64,000 nucleotides of DNA from CAZJLP01 sp964546955 (GCA_964546955.1 CAZJLP010000022.1:15334-79333), one strand, 5' to 3'. Positions 27,963-37,240 are shown, numbered from the stretch's first letter. Program-made: numbers and translations. Notes: generated by a model not told the origin, from the sequence alone.

Positions 27963-29033
27963 ATGAAGCGAACCGGCTCCAGTCCCACCATGAAAAACAT
28001 CGCGGAGGCGGCGGGCGTCTCGGTCGCCACCGTGTCGATGTGCCTGAACAACAACCCCGAAATCTCCACCGCCACCCGCCGCCGCGTGCAAGCTCTCGCC
28101 CGCGAACTCGGCTACCGGCCGAACCCCCTTATTTCGGCGCTGATGCGCAGCCGTCGGCAACGTCGGCTTACGCCCAACCGGCCGACGATCGCGTTGGTGT
28201 GCGCGGAAGCGACCCGCGACGGCTGGAAGAAATCCGCCTCCGCGACGATCCGCCAGATGCACGCCGGCGCAATGGAACGCGCCAAGATTCGGGGCTATCA
28301 AGTCGAGGAGTTCTGGCTGCATCAGGACGGCATGTCGGCGGAGCGCTTCAGCGAGATGCTCTACACGCGCGACATCCAGGGCCTGCTGCTCAGCCCTCTG
28401 CCGGACAACAGCCACCCCCCCACGCTGCGCTGGGACTACTTTTCCGCGGTCGGCATCGGCGTACCGTTCAAATCGCTCGCGCTCCCGACGGTCTGCAACG
28501 ACCACTATTTCTCGAGTTTTCTCGCGGTGCATGAGTGCCATCGCCTCGGCTACCGGCGACCGGGACTGGTGCTGCGCAAGAGCCACCAGGACCGCTTCCA
28601 CGGGCGGTGGGACGGCGGGTTTCGCGCCGCGCAAGAGAGCCTCCCCGATTTGCAGCCCGTGCGCACGCTCACGATCGACGATTGGACGAAGCAGGATGAG
28701 TTCGCGCGCTGGGTCGAGGAGCAGAAACCCGACGCGGTCGTCACGCTGGGCAGCGAATCAGTTGAGAAGATGCTGCTGACCCTCGGCCGACGGGTTCCCG
28801 AAGACATCGGCTTGGCCGGCCTGTCGTGCCCGCGCCTCGGGGATCGTTACAGCGGCATATTTCAGAATGGACGGCTCACGGGTGCCACCGCCATGGACCT
28901 TCTCATCAGCATGCTCGAACGCCACGAAAAAGGACTGCCCGAACAGGCCGTCACCGTGATGATCGAAGGACTTTGGAATCCAGGCCGCACCCTGCTCAAT
29001 CTGCGCGAAGCGGCAGCCACCGGCGCGATTTAG
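27963..29033 (+). CDS. LacI-family transcriptional regulator
   Basis: This 356-residue protein has the LacI headpiece near the N-terminus: TMKNIAEAAGVSVATVSMCLNNNPEIS, then TRRRVQALARELGYRPN as the hinge helix region. A periplasmic-binding-protein-like effector domain follows (about residues 75-345). Cys replaces the usual Arg/Ala in the recognition helix end (VSMCLN). Regulators of this type repress sugar-use genes until a sugar or sugar phosphate binds. It follows the GH95 gene on the same strand across the gap, so GH95 is the natural candidate target. Start is ATG 27963; an internal Met at residue 10 is also possible. Confidence 0.93.
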   Translation: MKRTGSSPTMKNIAEAAGVSVATVSMCLNNNPEISTATRRRVQALARELGYRPNPLISALMRSRRQRRLTPNRPTIALVCAEATRDGWKKSASATIRQMHAGAMERAKIRGYQVEEFWLHQDGMSAERFSEMLYTRDIQGLLLSPLPDNSHPPTLRWDYFSAVGIGVPFKSLALPTVCNDHYFSSFLAVHECHRLGYRRPGLVLRKSHQDRFHGRWDGGFRAAQESLPDLQPVRTLTIDDWTKQDEFARWVEEQKPDAVVTLGSESVEKMLLTLGRRVPEDIGLAGLSCPRLGDRYSGIFQNGRLTGATAMDLLISMLERHEKGLPEQAVTVMIEGLWNPGRTLLNLREAAATGAI

Positions 29034-29092
29034 AATTGAACAGGACGGGCTCGGGCCTGGGCGGTTGTGGATATTTCTTGCTCTCAATCATC

Positions 29093-29283
29093 TTCTGAAA
29101 AACGCGCTGGCGAAGGGGATCGAAGGCAGGGCGAGGCCTCTGGACTCGCCGTCGTGTGCGGCAAACGGAGCACGCAATCATTTTCGCAGGGCGGGACGGC
29201 GTCAAAACGCATATTCTCACGCGGCGTGTGCTTCGAGGAGCGATCCGGAGGCCCACCCTACCTTTCGAGCCGTTTCCAGAGCT
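29093..29283 (+). repeat. Dispersed palindromic repeat, copy A (about 190 bp, MITE/REP-like)
   Basis: This fills most of the 382-bp gene-free stretch 29034-29415. The left end, TTCTGAAAAACG, and right end, CCGTTTCCAGAG, are imperfect inverted repeats. Inside are GGCCTCTGGACTCGCC and its mirror GATCCGGAGGCCC. The centre is GACGGCGTCAAAACGCAT. It shares long stretches with copies at 49385-49534 (inverted), 53514-53669 and 60046-60130. No protein is encoded, so any movement would need a transposase in trans. Confidence 0.7.
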
Positions 29284-29415
29284 TTCGCAAGGAGACTGAA
29301 AATAGAGGAGGCTGAGAACACGCCCTGCTCAGCCGAAAAGCAAATCCCTCCCCCGAGCTTCCAAAGAAAATTGGTACTTGCGGGACGCGCGGTTCGCACG
29401 GAACGTTGCCCCTTT

Positions 29416-29943
29416 ATGAGCAACCCTGCATCCTCTGCTAACGAACAGGCCGTGATCAAAACGTCGTACGGCGAAATGACGGTCGCCTTCTGGCCCGACG
29501 TGGCGCCAAAGACCGTGGAAAACTTCAAGAAACTAGCGAAGGAAGGGTTTTACGATGGCACCGCGTTCCATCGGATCATCAAAGGCTTCATGATCCAGGG
29601 CGGATGCCCTAATACCAAGGAAGGCTCAACTGACATGCCGGGCACCGGCGGCCCGGGCTACAAGGTAAAAGCCGAATTTAACGCGAAACCCCACGTCCGC
29701 GGCGTGCTTTCAATGGCGCGATCCCAGCACCCCGATTCCGCTGGCAGCCAGTTTTTCATCTGTCACGGAGATGCCCGCTTTTTGGACAAGCAATACACCG
29801 CTTTCGGTCAGCTGGTCGGCGGCGACGATGTCCTGGAGCGACTCGCCAACGTGCCCACCAAAAACGGTGGCGGTGGCGAGAAAAGCACCCCGATCGAACG
29901 CGTGGCCGTAGAGAGCATCCGGATCGTTGCCGCCGCGGGATAA
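29416..29943 (+). CDS. Cyclophilin-type peptidyl-prolyl cis-trans isomerase
   Basis: The 175-residue product begins at ATG 29416 (MSNPASSANEQAVIKTSYGEM); upstream in-frame sequence belongs to the repeat. The cyclophilin core is intact: APKTVENFKKLAKEGFYDGTAFHRIIKGFMIQGG with the catalytic Arg in FHRII, SAGSQFFICHGD, and LDKQYTAFGQLVGG. There is no signal peptide, so it is a cytoplasmic single-domain PPIase that speeds proline isomerisation in folding proteins. It appears monocistronic. Confidence 0.95.
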   Translation: MSNPASSANEQAVIKTSYGEMTVAFWPDVAPKTVENFKKLAKEGFYDGTAFHRIIKGFMIQGGCPNTKEGSTDMPGTGGPGYKVKAEFNAKPHVRGVLSMARSQHPDSAGSQFFICHGDARFLDKQYTAFGQLVGGDDVLERLANVPTKNGGGGEKSTPIERVAVESIRIVAAAG

Positions 29944-30048
29944 AGACGATTGATTGCAAAGCAGCCGATGACATTTGTCATGGGCTTTGGCGGCTCCCGG
30001 CGAAACGGAGGCGATTGACGTTCGCGACCAATCCGCGACACTTGCGCC

Positions 30049-30957
30049 ATGAACCTCCGGCGTTCGTTGCTTCTGATTACCGCAGGCGCGCTCGCGATTT
30101 CCTGCGTCGCTCAGAGCACCGATGCCACTTATCGGGCTCCCTTTTCTCTCCAGGATCTGCTGCCCCGCGCCTTTCAGCCTAATCCGCGGCTGGAATTCAC
30201 GGTCTTCACTGAGGTCACACCCGCGGGCAAGCAGAAGCCGATCGCCAGCCGCGAAAGCCCCGTCTATTATGTGGGCGCGGATGGCGGTAAAATGGAGATG
30301 GGCGACGTCATTGCCGGCGAGCGCCCCCCGCAAACTGTCGTATTACAAAAGACGTTGCAGAACTCTCTCACTCAAAGCGGATACCTGGGAGCCACGCGGG
30401 CCAACCCGCCCACTATCTTCATTCACTACCGCTGGGGGTCGTACAACCAGATCAGCTACTCCACCCAAGGGTTCTCGGGGGACGGTGGCCCGGAAGCAGC
30501 GCCGGTCGACAATTTTCAAGTCGCCAATCTGATCGAACGCTGCGCGATCGTCGGCGGCACGCGCTTCGCTCTCGATGCGGCGCGCTCCATGCGCAGCTCG
30601 GGTTCCCTGCAATTTTTTCGCAGCCAAAGCCCCACCAACGATCTCCTGCTCAGTCGGGCGGAAGGAAATCTCTTTTTCGTCATCGCCTCGGCGTATGACT
30701 ACGCTGCCGCTCAACGCGGCGAACGAATTCTTCTTTGGCGCACCCGCATGAGCACGACCTCCAATGGCCTTACCATGGAAGAAACTCTCCCGGCGATCGT
30801 CCGCTTGGCCGGCCCGTACTTCGGAAAAGAAACCAAGGAGCCGCAAATTCTCAGCCCTCGACTCAGCGGTGGCCGGGTTGAGGCCGGGCCAGCCATCGTC
30901 GTAGAGCAAGACGTCGCCACACCCGCCGCGCCTCGGTCTTCACGCCAAGGAAAATAG
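30049..30957 (+). CDS. Hypothetical exported protein (possible lipoprotein)
   Basis: This 302-residue protein has a basic N-terminus and hydrophobic stretch ending LAISCVAQ; the Cys near residue 20 makes a weak lipobox. The mature part has no family I know. Motifs such as FTEVTPAGKQKPIASRESPVYYVGADGG and IFIHYRWGSYNQISY hint at a beta-rich domain. It is cell-envelope located by inference. It sits alone, downstream of the PPIase by about 105 bp, and converges on a small membrane protein gene. Confidence 0.65.
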   Translation: MNLRRSLLLITAGALAISCVAQSTDATYRAPFSLQDLLPRAFQPNPRLEFTVFTEVTPAGKQKPIASRESPVYYVGADGGKMEMGDVIAGERPPQTVVLQKTLQNSLTQSGYLGATRANPPTIFIHYRWGSYNQISYSTQGFSGDGGPEAAPVDNFQVANLIERCAIVGGTRFALDAARSMRSSGSLQFFRSQSPTNDLLLSRAEGNLFFVIASAYDYAAAQRGERILLWRTRMSTTSNGLTMEETLPAIVRLAGPYFGKETKEPQILSPRLSGGRVEAGPAIVVEQDVATPAAPRSSRQGK

Positions 30958-30989
30958 CAAGGTCCGCGCGAGCTCCTGACTGATTCGCC

Positions 30990-31160
30990 CTAACCGGCGC
31001 TTCCGGAATCGTCGTCGCCCGACACGTCTGAAGCAGCCACCTTCTCTTCTTCAAGCGGTTCTTGGTCCGCTTTTGGCTGCTGGGGCTTGATTTGTCCAAG
31101 CCACCATACAACCGCGCCAACCGCGAGCACTGCACCGAGGAGCCAAAGCATGTGGTCCAT
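30990..31160 (-). CDS. Small membrane protein with acidic tail (56 residues)
   Basis: From the ATG complementary to 31158-31160 the frame reads MDHMLWLLGAVLAVGAVVWW, one TM helix. About 36 mostly acidic residues (QEPLEEEK, SGDDDSGSAG) follow before TAG at 30990. The helix-plus-acidic-tail pattern and clean start/stop make it plausible, but no family is recognised. It follows ald on the same strand by about 106 bp and could be in the same transcript. Confidence 0.5.
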   Translation of the reverse strand: MDHMLWLLGAVLAVGAVVWWLGQIKPQQPKADQEPLEEEKVAASDVSGDDDSGSAG

Positions 31161-31266
31161 GAGAACGGCACGAGGGGAAAAGTCACCTCTTTCCGCCTCC
31201 GGTGCTCCAGCGGGTCAAATGCTCCTCGATCCGCAGGAATAGGTACCCCCAGGCTGTCTGCCCTCG

Positions 31267-32352
31267 TCACTTTCCGAGCGATCGAGCCACCGCCACGTTG
31301 GTGATCTTGCCCCCGTGAGTGTTGATCCCTTTCGCCAAACCCCGGTGCTCCTCCAGAGCCCGCTTCAGGCCCTTCTCTGCGAGGATGACAACAAAGGGCT
31401 CGGTCGCCTGAGTGAGACCGATGGTCGACGTGCGCCCGACCAAGGCGGGCATGTTGGGGACAGCGTAGTGGACAACGTCGTGCAGGGTGTAAGTGGGCTC
31501 CCGATGGGAGGTCGGCCGGATTGTCTCGATGCACCCGCCTTGATCCACGGCAATGTCCACGATGACGCTGCCGCGCCGCATTTGCGCGACGGCCTCTTTC
31601 TTCACCACCACGGGGGCCTTGGCCGCGGGAATCAATACTGCGCCGATCAACAAATCCGCATCGGTCACCGCCGCCTCGATATTAGCCGGGTTCGAGAGCA
31701 GGGTCACGACACGCCCCCCGTATTCCTCTTCGATCAATTCGAGCTTGCGAGTGTCCAAATCGAGGATTGTCACGCGCGCTCCCATCCCCACCGCCATGCG
31801 GCAGGCGTGCGCGCCGGAATTTCCCGCTCCGACGATGACGACATGGCCGGGCGCAGTCCCTGGTATCCCTCCGAGCAATACACCCGATCCTCCGTTTTGG
31901 CTCTGCAGGAAATAGGCGCCGATCTGAATCGAAAGCCGGCCTGCCACCTGGGACATCGGTTTCAGCAGCGGCAGAGTGCCGTCTTGCGCCTCGACCGTCT
32001 CATAGGCGATCCCCAGTATCTTTTTTTCCAACAATACCTCCGCTAGAAGCGGACCCGCGGCCAGGTGCAGATACGTGAAAAGGGCCTGCCCCGGCTGCAG
32101 AAGCGCGTATTCCGCGGCCAGCGGCTCTTTTACTTTTACGATAAGGTCAGCCTCCTGCCACACGCGGCTTGGAGAGGCCTCGATCGTGGCGCCCGCCACG
32201 CGGTACTCGCCGTCCTGAAATCCGGCGGTGGTGCCGGCGCCGCTCTCCACGACGACTTTCGCGCCCGCTCCGATGCAACGGCGAGCCAAACTAGGGGTCA
32301 TCGAAACGCGCGTCTCGCCGTCCTTAATCTCCTTTGGCACCCCGATGACCAT
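31267..32352 (-). CDS. ald: Alanine dehydrogenase
   Basis: 361 residues from ATG 32352 (MVIGVPKEIKDGETRVSMTP), the family's standard start. Conserved points are the N-terminal substrate-binding Arg in KEIKDGETRV, KVKEP (catalytic Lys), the Rossmann motif IVGAGNSGAHAC (Gly for the third family Gly cluster), and DIAVDQGGCIET. It interconverts L-alanine with pyruvate plus ammonia using NAD. The length is within the family range. It diverges from the membrane protein gene at 32673 across a 320-bp region. Confidence 0.95.
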   Translation of the reverse strand: MVIGVPKEIKDGETRVSMTPSLARRCIGAGAKVVVESGAGTTAGFQDGEYRVAGATIEASPSRVWQEADLIVKVKEPLAAEYALLQPGQALFTYLHLAAGPLLAEVLLEKKILGIAYETVEAQDGTLPLLKPMSQVAGRLSIQIGAYFLQSQNGGSGVLLGGIPGTAPGHVVIVGAGNSGAHACRMAVGMGARVTILDLDTRKLELIEEEYGGRVVTLLSNPANIEAAVTDADLLIGAVLIPAAKAPVVVKKEAVAQMRRGSVIVDIAVDQGGCIETIRPTSHREPTYTLHDVVHYAVPNMPALVGRTSTIGLTQATEPFVVILAEKGLKRALEEHRGLAKGINTHGGKITNVAVARSLGK

Positions 32353-32672
32353 GAGCACACGATGGCGAGGCCGCGGTGAGTTGCAACGTCGCACGGCGCG
32401 CGCCTCTGGCCGAGCCGTGGGTGGTCTCGGCTTTGTCGGCAGGTTGGTTCGAGCGGATCGGGTAAGGGCGGAGGCAACGTTTCCGAGGTGGAGCGCGATC
32501 TCCGAGCGCGCTTGTACGTTGTCTCCCTCGCATATTACCAACCCACTACAGTCCCATAACGGGAGGTACTAGCCGAGCTGCCGCTCGCTCGTCGGTTGAC
32601 GTATTCTTATGTTTCTGTCTTTTCTGAAATGTCGCTCAAGTCCAATAACGAAGTTCCTTAACCTCTAAATCC
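32353..32672. other. 320-bp divergent promoter region, ald / membrane protein
   Basis: No coding frame is convincing. A TTGACG hexamer at 32596-32601 could be a -35 box for the gene at 32673, but no good -10 sits 17 bp downstream. GAGCGCGATCTCCGAGCGCGCT near 32491 is a short direct repeat. Nothing else stands out. Confidence 0.3.
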
Positions 32673-33041
32673 ATGAACTACACCGTCACTTCGTACCTTA
32701 TCTACACCGCTGCCAGCGTGGCCATGACCGTCTGGGTGGCCCGCACCCTTCACGGCAATGGCCACGTCTTCCTCGTCGAGGCATTTCGCGGCAATGAGAC
32801 GATGGCGGCCTCGGTCAACCGCCTGCTCGTGGTGGGTTTCTACTTGATCAACCTCGGCTTCATCGCGGTCGCACTGCGCTACGGAGCCAAACCGACCAAT
32901 TGGGAGGAGGCGATCGAGTTCCTCAGCACCAAACTCGGTCTCGTCCTGCTCGTCCTCGGAGCCATGCACTTCTTCAATATGTTCAACTTCGACAAAATGC
33001 GCCGCAAAGGTCTGCGCCCCCATGTTGAACCGGCGGCGTGA
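32673..33041 (+). CDS. Hypothetical integral membrane protein
   Basis: This 122-residue protein has three hydrophobic segments (about residues 7-24, 49-68 and 86-104) and a short basic tail (FDKMRRKGLRPH). The pattern NRLLVVGFYLINLGFIAVALRYG resembles small conserved membrane proteins of unknown function. Start is ATG 32673. It is followed by a 10-bp perfect hairpin and then the AMP nucleosidase gene. Confidence 0.65.
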   Translation: MNYTVTSYLIYTAASVAMTVWVARTLHGNGHVFLVEAFRGNETMAASVNRLLVVGFYLINLGFIAVALRYGAKPTNWEEAIEFLSTKLGLVLLVLGAMHFFNMFNFDKMRRKGLRPHVEPAA

Positions 33042-33069
33042 ACGGGGAGCACCAAAATCGTGAGAACCA

Positions 33070-33096
33070 CGAGCAGGATTCGGACGATCCTGCTCG
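33070..33096 (+). terminator. Strong hairpin after the membrane protein gene
   Basis: CGAGCAGGAT and ATCCTGCTCG form a perfect 10-bp stem with a 7-nt loop, 29 bp after the stop at 33041. There is no T-run after it, so intrinsic termination is not certain. Confidence 0.5.
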
Positions 33097-33161
33097 CAGG
33101 TGCGACCATTCACGCCGAGTTTTTCGTGCCATTCTCCCAATTCTGGGTTTGAATCGCGGGC

Positions 33162-33932
33162 ATGAAGTCACGCAAGCAGATCGTCGAGAACTGGCTGCCG
33201 CGCTACACCGGCGTCCCGCTCAACGAATTCGGCGATCACATCCTGCTCACGAATTTTCACCGCTACGTGAAGTTATTCGCCGACTGGCACAACGTGCCGG
33301 TGAACGGCTTGGACCGCCCGATGAGCAGTGCCACTGCCGGTCAGATCTCCATCATCAATTTTGGGATGGGCAGCGCCACCGCAGCGACCGTGATGGATCT
33401 GCTCAGCGCGATCCATCCGAAGGCGGTTCTTTTCTTGGGAAAATGCGGGGGCATCAAACACCGCGCCCACACCGGCGACCTGATTCTCCCGATCGCGGCG
33501 ATTCGCGGGGAAGGAACCAGTAGCGATTATTTTCCGCCCGAGGTGCCCGCCCTGCCTTCATTCGCGCTGCAGAAAGCCATTTCGACCACGATTCGAGACT
33601 ACGGCCGGGATTATTGGACCGGCACGGTCTACACGACCAATCGCCGCGTGTGGGAGCATGACGACGACTTCAAGAAATACCTGCAGAAAATTCGCGCGAT
33701 GTGCATCGATATGGAGACGGCCACCATTTTCATGACGGGGTTTTTCAACGAGACTCCCACCGGCGCGCTTCTTCTGGTGAGCGATCAGCCCATGGTGCCT
33801 GAAGGCATCAAGACGGTCGAGAGCGACCTTCAGGTGGACGCCAAATTTGTCGAGGAACATCTCAAGATCGGCATCGATTCACTGAAACAACTGATCAACC
33901 AGGGCGCCACCGTGAAGCATCTTAAGTTCTGA
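33162..33932 (+). CDS. amn: AMP nucleosidase (short form)
   Basis: This 256-residue protein belongs to the nucleoside phosphorylase fold: INFGMGSATAATVMDLL, VLFLGKCGGIKHRAHTGDLILP, and the nucleobase/ribose loop MCIDMETATIFMTGF. The length and the motif LLVSDQPMVPEGIKT match the short AMP nucleosidases common in Bacteroidota and Verrucomicrobiota. These cleave AMP to adenine and ribose 5-phosphate. It lacks the long N-terminal domain of the E. coli Amn. Its stop overlaps the start of the deacetylase gene (TGATG), so the two are coupled. Confidence 0.88.
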   Translation: MKSRKQIVENWLPRYTGVPLNEFGDHILLTNFHRYVKLFADWHNVPVNGLDRPMSSATAGQISIINFGMGSATAATVMDLLSAIHPKAVLFLGKCGGIKHRAHTGDLILPIAAIRGEGTSSDYFPPEVPALPSFALQKAISTTIRDYGRDYWTGTVYTTNRRVWEHDDDFKKYLQKIRAMCIDMETATIFMTGFFNETPTGALLLVSDQPMVPEGIKTVESDLQVDAKFVEEHLKIGIDSLKQLINQGATVKHLKF

Positions 33933-34762
33933 TGGAACGGCCCCCCGCCACCGACGCCGGCTTTATCGGCCCGGGCAACCTGCCTATCCCCGCAGCGAGT
34001 CGAGTCGCGCAGGGCACTCCGATCGGCGTCAAAATCTACGTTCTTTGCAAGATCGTCGCAGCCGGGCTTTGGCTGGCGCAAATGCCGTATGCGGCGCTTT
34101 GTTTCTTTTTCGCGCCCGTGCCGTGGTTCGTGTGGCAGATGCTCGTGCCGACCAGCCGCGGTTTTGGCCCGCTGGTGACGTGCTTCACTCCGCATGGGCC
34201 GGAAGTTTGGCTCACCATCGACGACGGACCCGACCCTGAAACGACGGCACCTGTGCTGGACCTGCTGGACGCGCACGGAGCGCAAGCCACCTTCTTCGTG
34301 GTCGGCGAAAAAGTGGCGCGGCACCCCGAGCTGGTCTTGGAAATCCTAAAACGCGGGCACAGCCTGGGCAATCACTCGCACTCGCACCCACTCGGCGGAC
34401 TCTGGCTCGCCACACCGGGGTGGCTCTGTCGCGAAATCGATCGCTGTGCCGCCGCCTTGCAGTCCGCCGGGGCGGCGACGACGCTTTTCCGTCCTCCGGT
34501 GGGACTAAAAAGCGTCTTCCTCAATCGCCGCCTCGCCGAACGCGGGCTGCACTTGGTCGCGTGGAGCGCGCGGGGCTACGATTCGGTGGCCAATCCAGCG
34601 ACAGCGGTTGCGCGCATCATGAAACGGGTCAGACCGGGCGCGATCATTCTCTCCCACGAAGGCACACCAAACCGAGTGGACGTCATTCGCCGCGTCTTGG
34701 GCGAATTGAGAGCTCACGGCTACCGGTGTGTCATTCCTGAACCGGAGCGTTTCCGAGGTTAA
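33932..34762 (+). CDS. Membrane-anchored polysaccharide deacetylase (NodB domain)
   Basis: This 276-residue protein has a hydrophobic region at about residues 33-70, then a NodB homology domain. Metal-site motif 1 is TIDDGPD (about residue 95), motif 2 is HSHSH (about residue 151) and motif 3 is RPPVGLK. LSHEG near residue 234 completes the set. The enzyme would remove N- or O-acetyl groups from a polysaccharide at the cytoplasmic membrane or in the periplasm. Translational coupling to amn (1-base overlap) is clear, though no biochemical link is evident. Confidence 0.88.
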   Translation: MERPPATDAGFIGPGNLPIPAASRVAQGTPIGVKIYVLCKIVAAGLWLAQMPYAALCFFFAPVPWFVWQMLVPTSRGFGPLVTCFTPHGPEVWLTIDDGPDPETTAPVLDLLDAHGAQATFFVVGEKVARHPELVLEILKRGHSLGNHSHSHPLGGLWLATPGWLCREIDRCAAALQSAGAATTLFRPPVGLKSVFLNRRLAERGLHLVAWSARGYDSVANPATAVARIMKRVRPGAIILSHEGTPNRVDVIRRVLGELRAHGYRCVIPEPERFRG

Positions 34763-34831
34763 CCCGCACGGGCAGCTCACCGAGGTCAGACCGCCGAGGG
34801 TCAGCTCGCTCGCGAGACAGACGCCACGCCT

Positions 34832-35764
34832 TCACCCTGCCACGTCGATCCAAAATGGAGCGAACAGTTCCCGACCCTCCACATTCACTTGCGCCCAGAC
34901 GACGTAGCGGCCGGCGCGCGGAATGGTCACTTTGAACGTCAAGCGGGGCTCGCGCGCGTCGGGCGGCTTCGCGAGATCGGTCTCGTTCGGGTGCAGATGA
35001 GCGAAACCGCTGCGATTGCGGTCAAAGGCGACGAGATGGGCATACGCTCCCATGACGGGCTGGAGCCGCACCTCCCCACCATCGGCACGGCTCAGCGAAA
35101 AAACCAAGTCCGTCGGTTTTCCCGCCGTCACCACTCCGCTTCCGGACGCAAGTCTCAGCCGACAGCCTTCGACCTCCGCTGTCCATGATTCCCCGGCCGC
35201 CGAAGTCGAGGGCGCCGTTTCCAAGCCGCCTGCACCGACCTGCAGATCGGCAGACGCGTACAATCCGCGGCCCGTGGCGGCCGGGGTGAAGTCTGCAAAA
35301 ATTCGGTAGAGCCCCGACGCGCGTGGAGTAAAATCGAATGTCCACTCTCCCGGCTTCGCCCCGGGCTCAGGGTGCGCGTGCTGATAGTCCTGCAGCTCCG
35401 AATCCACGATCAAGAGGTGGAGTTTCCGCGTGTGAGCAACCAGCAAGTCTTCCGGCGCGATCGGTTTCCCGGTGGCCGTGGCCAATTTCACGGTCATTCG
35501 CGCGGTACGCGTTTCCAGCAGCGCCTCGGAGGAGTCGACGGCCATCGTCACGGGCGATCTCACCGTGGTCACCGGAATAAACTGCGGATTGGCGGGATCG
35601 CAGAAATCGATCGCGTTGGGACCGGCAACTCGAAAATCGACATGGTTGAGAGCGGAGCCGACCGGCAGGCGGCGCACACCGATAAAAAGGGCCGCGGCGA
35701 TCAGGGTAATAATCGCAATCTGACGCCACTCGCGCATCTCGAGACCAAATGAAGCCGAAGCCAT
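34832..35764 (-). CDS. Membrane-anchored periplasmic protein of unknown function
   Basis: About 310 residues from ATG 35764 (MASASFGLEMREW). A TM anchor lies at about residues 13-30 (IAIITLIAAALFIGV). The periplasmic part looks like tandem immunoglobulin-like or FixH/YtkA-like beta-sandwiches: KLHLLIVDSELQDYQHAHPE, SGLYRIFADFTPAATGRG, and VMGAYAHLVAFDRNRSGFAHLHPNE. His-rich motifs (HAHPE, FAHLHP) are typical of copper- or metal-associated envelope proteins, so a metal role is plausible but unproven. It stands alone between the deacetylase and prfB. Confidence 0.65.
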   Translation of the reverse strand: MASASFGLEMREWRQIAIITLIAAALFIGVRRLPVGSALNHVDFRVAGPNAIDFCDPANPQFIPVTTVRSPVTMAVDSSEALLETRTARMTVKLATATGKPIAPEDLLVAHTRKLHLLIVDSELQDYQHAHPEPGAKPGEWTFDFTPRASGLYRIFADFTPAATGRGLYASADLQVGAGGLETAPSTSAAGESWTAEVEGCRLRLASGSGVVTAGKPTDLVFSLSRADGGEVRLQPVMGAYAHLVAFDRNRSGFAHLHPNETDLAKPPDAREPRLTFKVTIPRAGRYVVWAQVNVEGRELFAPFWIDVAG

Positions 35765-35818
35765 GGACCAAAGAGTGAAGTGAGTTTTTGCGCGGTGGCA
35801 AACCCCTGACCGGCTATG

Positions 35819-36040
35819 TGACACGGAAAGCACAGAGGACTACCCCGAGAACAGGGAGTGTCCAAAGTCATTGCCGGCGAAAGCGTCCGATTCGTCCAGA
35901 TCGTCATTTGGGTGACGCCTCGCATCCTGGATTCCCAAACCAACCTGCCGAGACGGCCGGTTCCATCTTCGGAGACCTTCGGACGTTCCCCTCTGTGTGC
36001 TCAGGATCGTCCTCGGTGTGCTCTGTGCCACTCTGCGAAG
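35819..36040. repeat. Imperfect inverted repeat flanking the prfB 3' intergenic region
   Basis: GTGACACGGAAAGCACAGAG (from 35819) and GTCCTCGGTGTGCTCTGTGC (from 36011) are imperfect inverted copies about 170 bp apart. The second arm has an approximate 10-bp period (CTCGGTGTG, CTCTGTGCCA, CTCTGCG). It resembles the other short-period repeats of the window. Confidence 0.4.
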
Positions 36041-36053
36041 GGCGGCCCCGCGT

Positions 36054-37197
36054 TCAGTCCTCCATCTTGATATCCTTATTGCGATGCCGAGGACAGCCCG
36101 CTCGCAGCCAGGAATAGATAAAGCGGTCGAGATCGCCATCGAGTACTCCCTGCGTGTCGCTGGTGTCCACACCGGTGCGGAGGTCTTTGACCATTTGGTA
36201 CGGCTGAAGGACGTAGCTGCGAATCTGGCTGCCCCAGCCAATTTCGCCTTTTTCGCCGTAGAATTTTTCCATCTCGCTGCGCTGCTCATCGAGCTTCTTT
36301 TCGTACAAACGCGCTTTGAGCACGGTGAGCGCGCTCGCCCGATTTTTGATCTGCGAACGTTCGTTTTGGCAGACGACGACGATCCCGGAAGGGATGTGCG
36401 TCAAACGCACGGCGGAATCGGTCGTGTTCACTCCTTGGCCGCCTTTGCCGGAGGACCGATAGACGTCGACGCGAATCTCGCTGTCGGGAATCTCGATATC
36501 GATATCTTCGTTCACCTCGGCGATCACATCCACGGCACAAAACGAGGTGTGGCGGCGTTTGTTGGCGTCGAAGGGACTGATGCGAACGAGGCGGTGCACC
36601 CCGCGTTCCGCTTTGGCGTAGCCATACGCATTCTCTCCCTTGATGAACAACGTGGCTTTCGTGATGCCTGCTTGGTCTCCCGCCTGGACGTCCTGAATCT
36701 CCACTTCGAATCCGCGGCGTTCGGCCCAGCGGTTGTACATACGAAAGAGCATGTCGGCCCAGTCATTCGATTCGGTGCCGCCCGCCCCTGCCTGGATCGA
36801 GAGGATCGCGTTGTTTTTGTCGAATTGGCCGCTCAGGAAGGAGGCAATTTCGAGCTTATCGAGCTCCTCCACCATCGTCGCCACGGTCGAATCGAGTTCT
36901 TTCGCGTAAGTCTCCTTCTCCTGGCCCTCGGCCGCTTCGATCAACTCGCGCATCACATCGATATCGCCCAGCCGCTTGTTGAATTCGACCAAGCCTCCAA
37001 TGGCTCGCTTGAGGCCATTTACTTTGGCGATATGCTTCTGCGCCCCCATCTGGTTGTCCCAGAAAGTGGGCGCCCCCATCTGCGCTTCGAGGGCCTCTAT
37101 CTCGCGCTGTTTTTGTTCGACGTCAAAGATACCTCCACAGGTATCCGGCGCGCTTTTTGATGTGCTCGATATGTGAAAAGGTCTCTGGTGCGATCAT
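36054..37197 (-). CDS. prfB: Peptide chain release factor 2, with programmed +1 frameshift
   Basis: Reading frame 1 starts at ATG 37197 (MIAPETFSHIEHIKK) and stops at TGA 37125-37123. The context there, GGAGG TAT CTT TGA C, is the classic RF2 frameshift site: an internal Shine-Dalgarno, a slippery CTT, and UGA followed by C. Skipping one base gives GAC and continues in the second frame (DVEQKQREIEALEAQMGAPTFWD) to 36054, about 380 residues in all. The peptide anticodon SPF (ISPFDANKRRHTS) and GGQ (GKGGQGVN) are present. It terminates translation at UGA and UAA and autoregulates through the shift. Confidence 0.97.
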
Positions 37198-37240
37198 GTA
37201 AAGCATCATCGCCGTGGAAACGGAGGCCCATCGCAAGTGC

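Noticed and set aside
32596..32630. Sigma-70 promoter before the gene at 32673
   Set aside because: The TTGACG box has no acceptable -10 partner at the right distance.
36054..37197. prfB as a pseudogene because of the in-frame TGA
   Set aside because: The context is the known programmed frameshift signal, and the downstream frame is fully intact.
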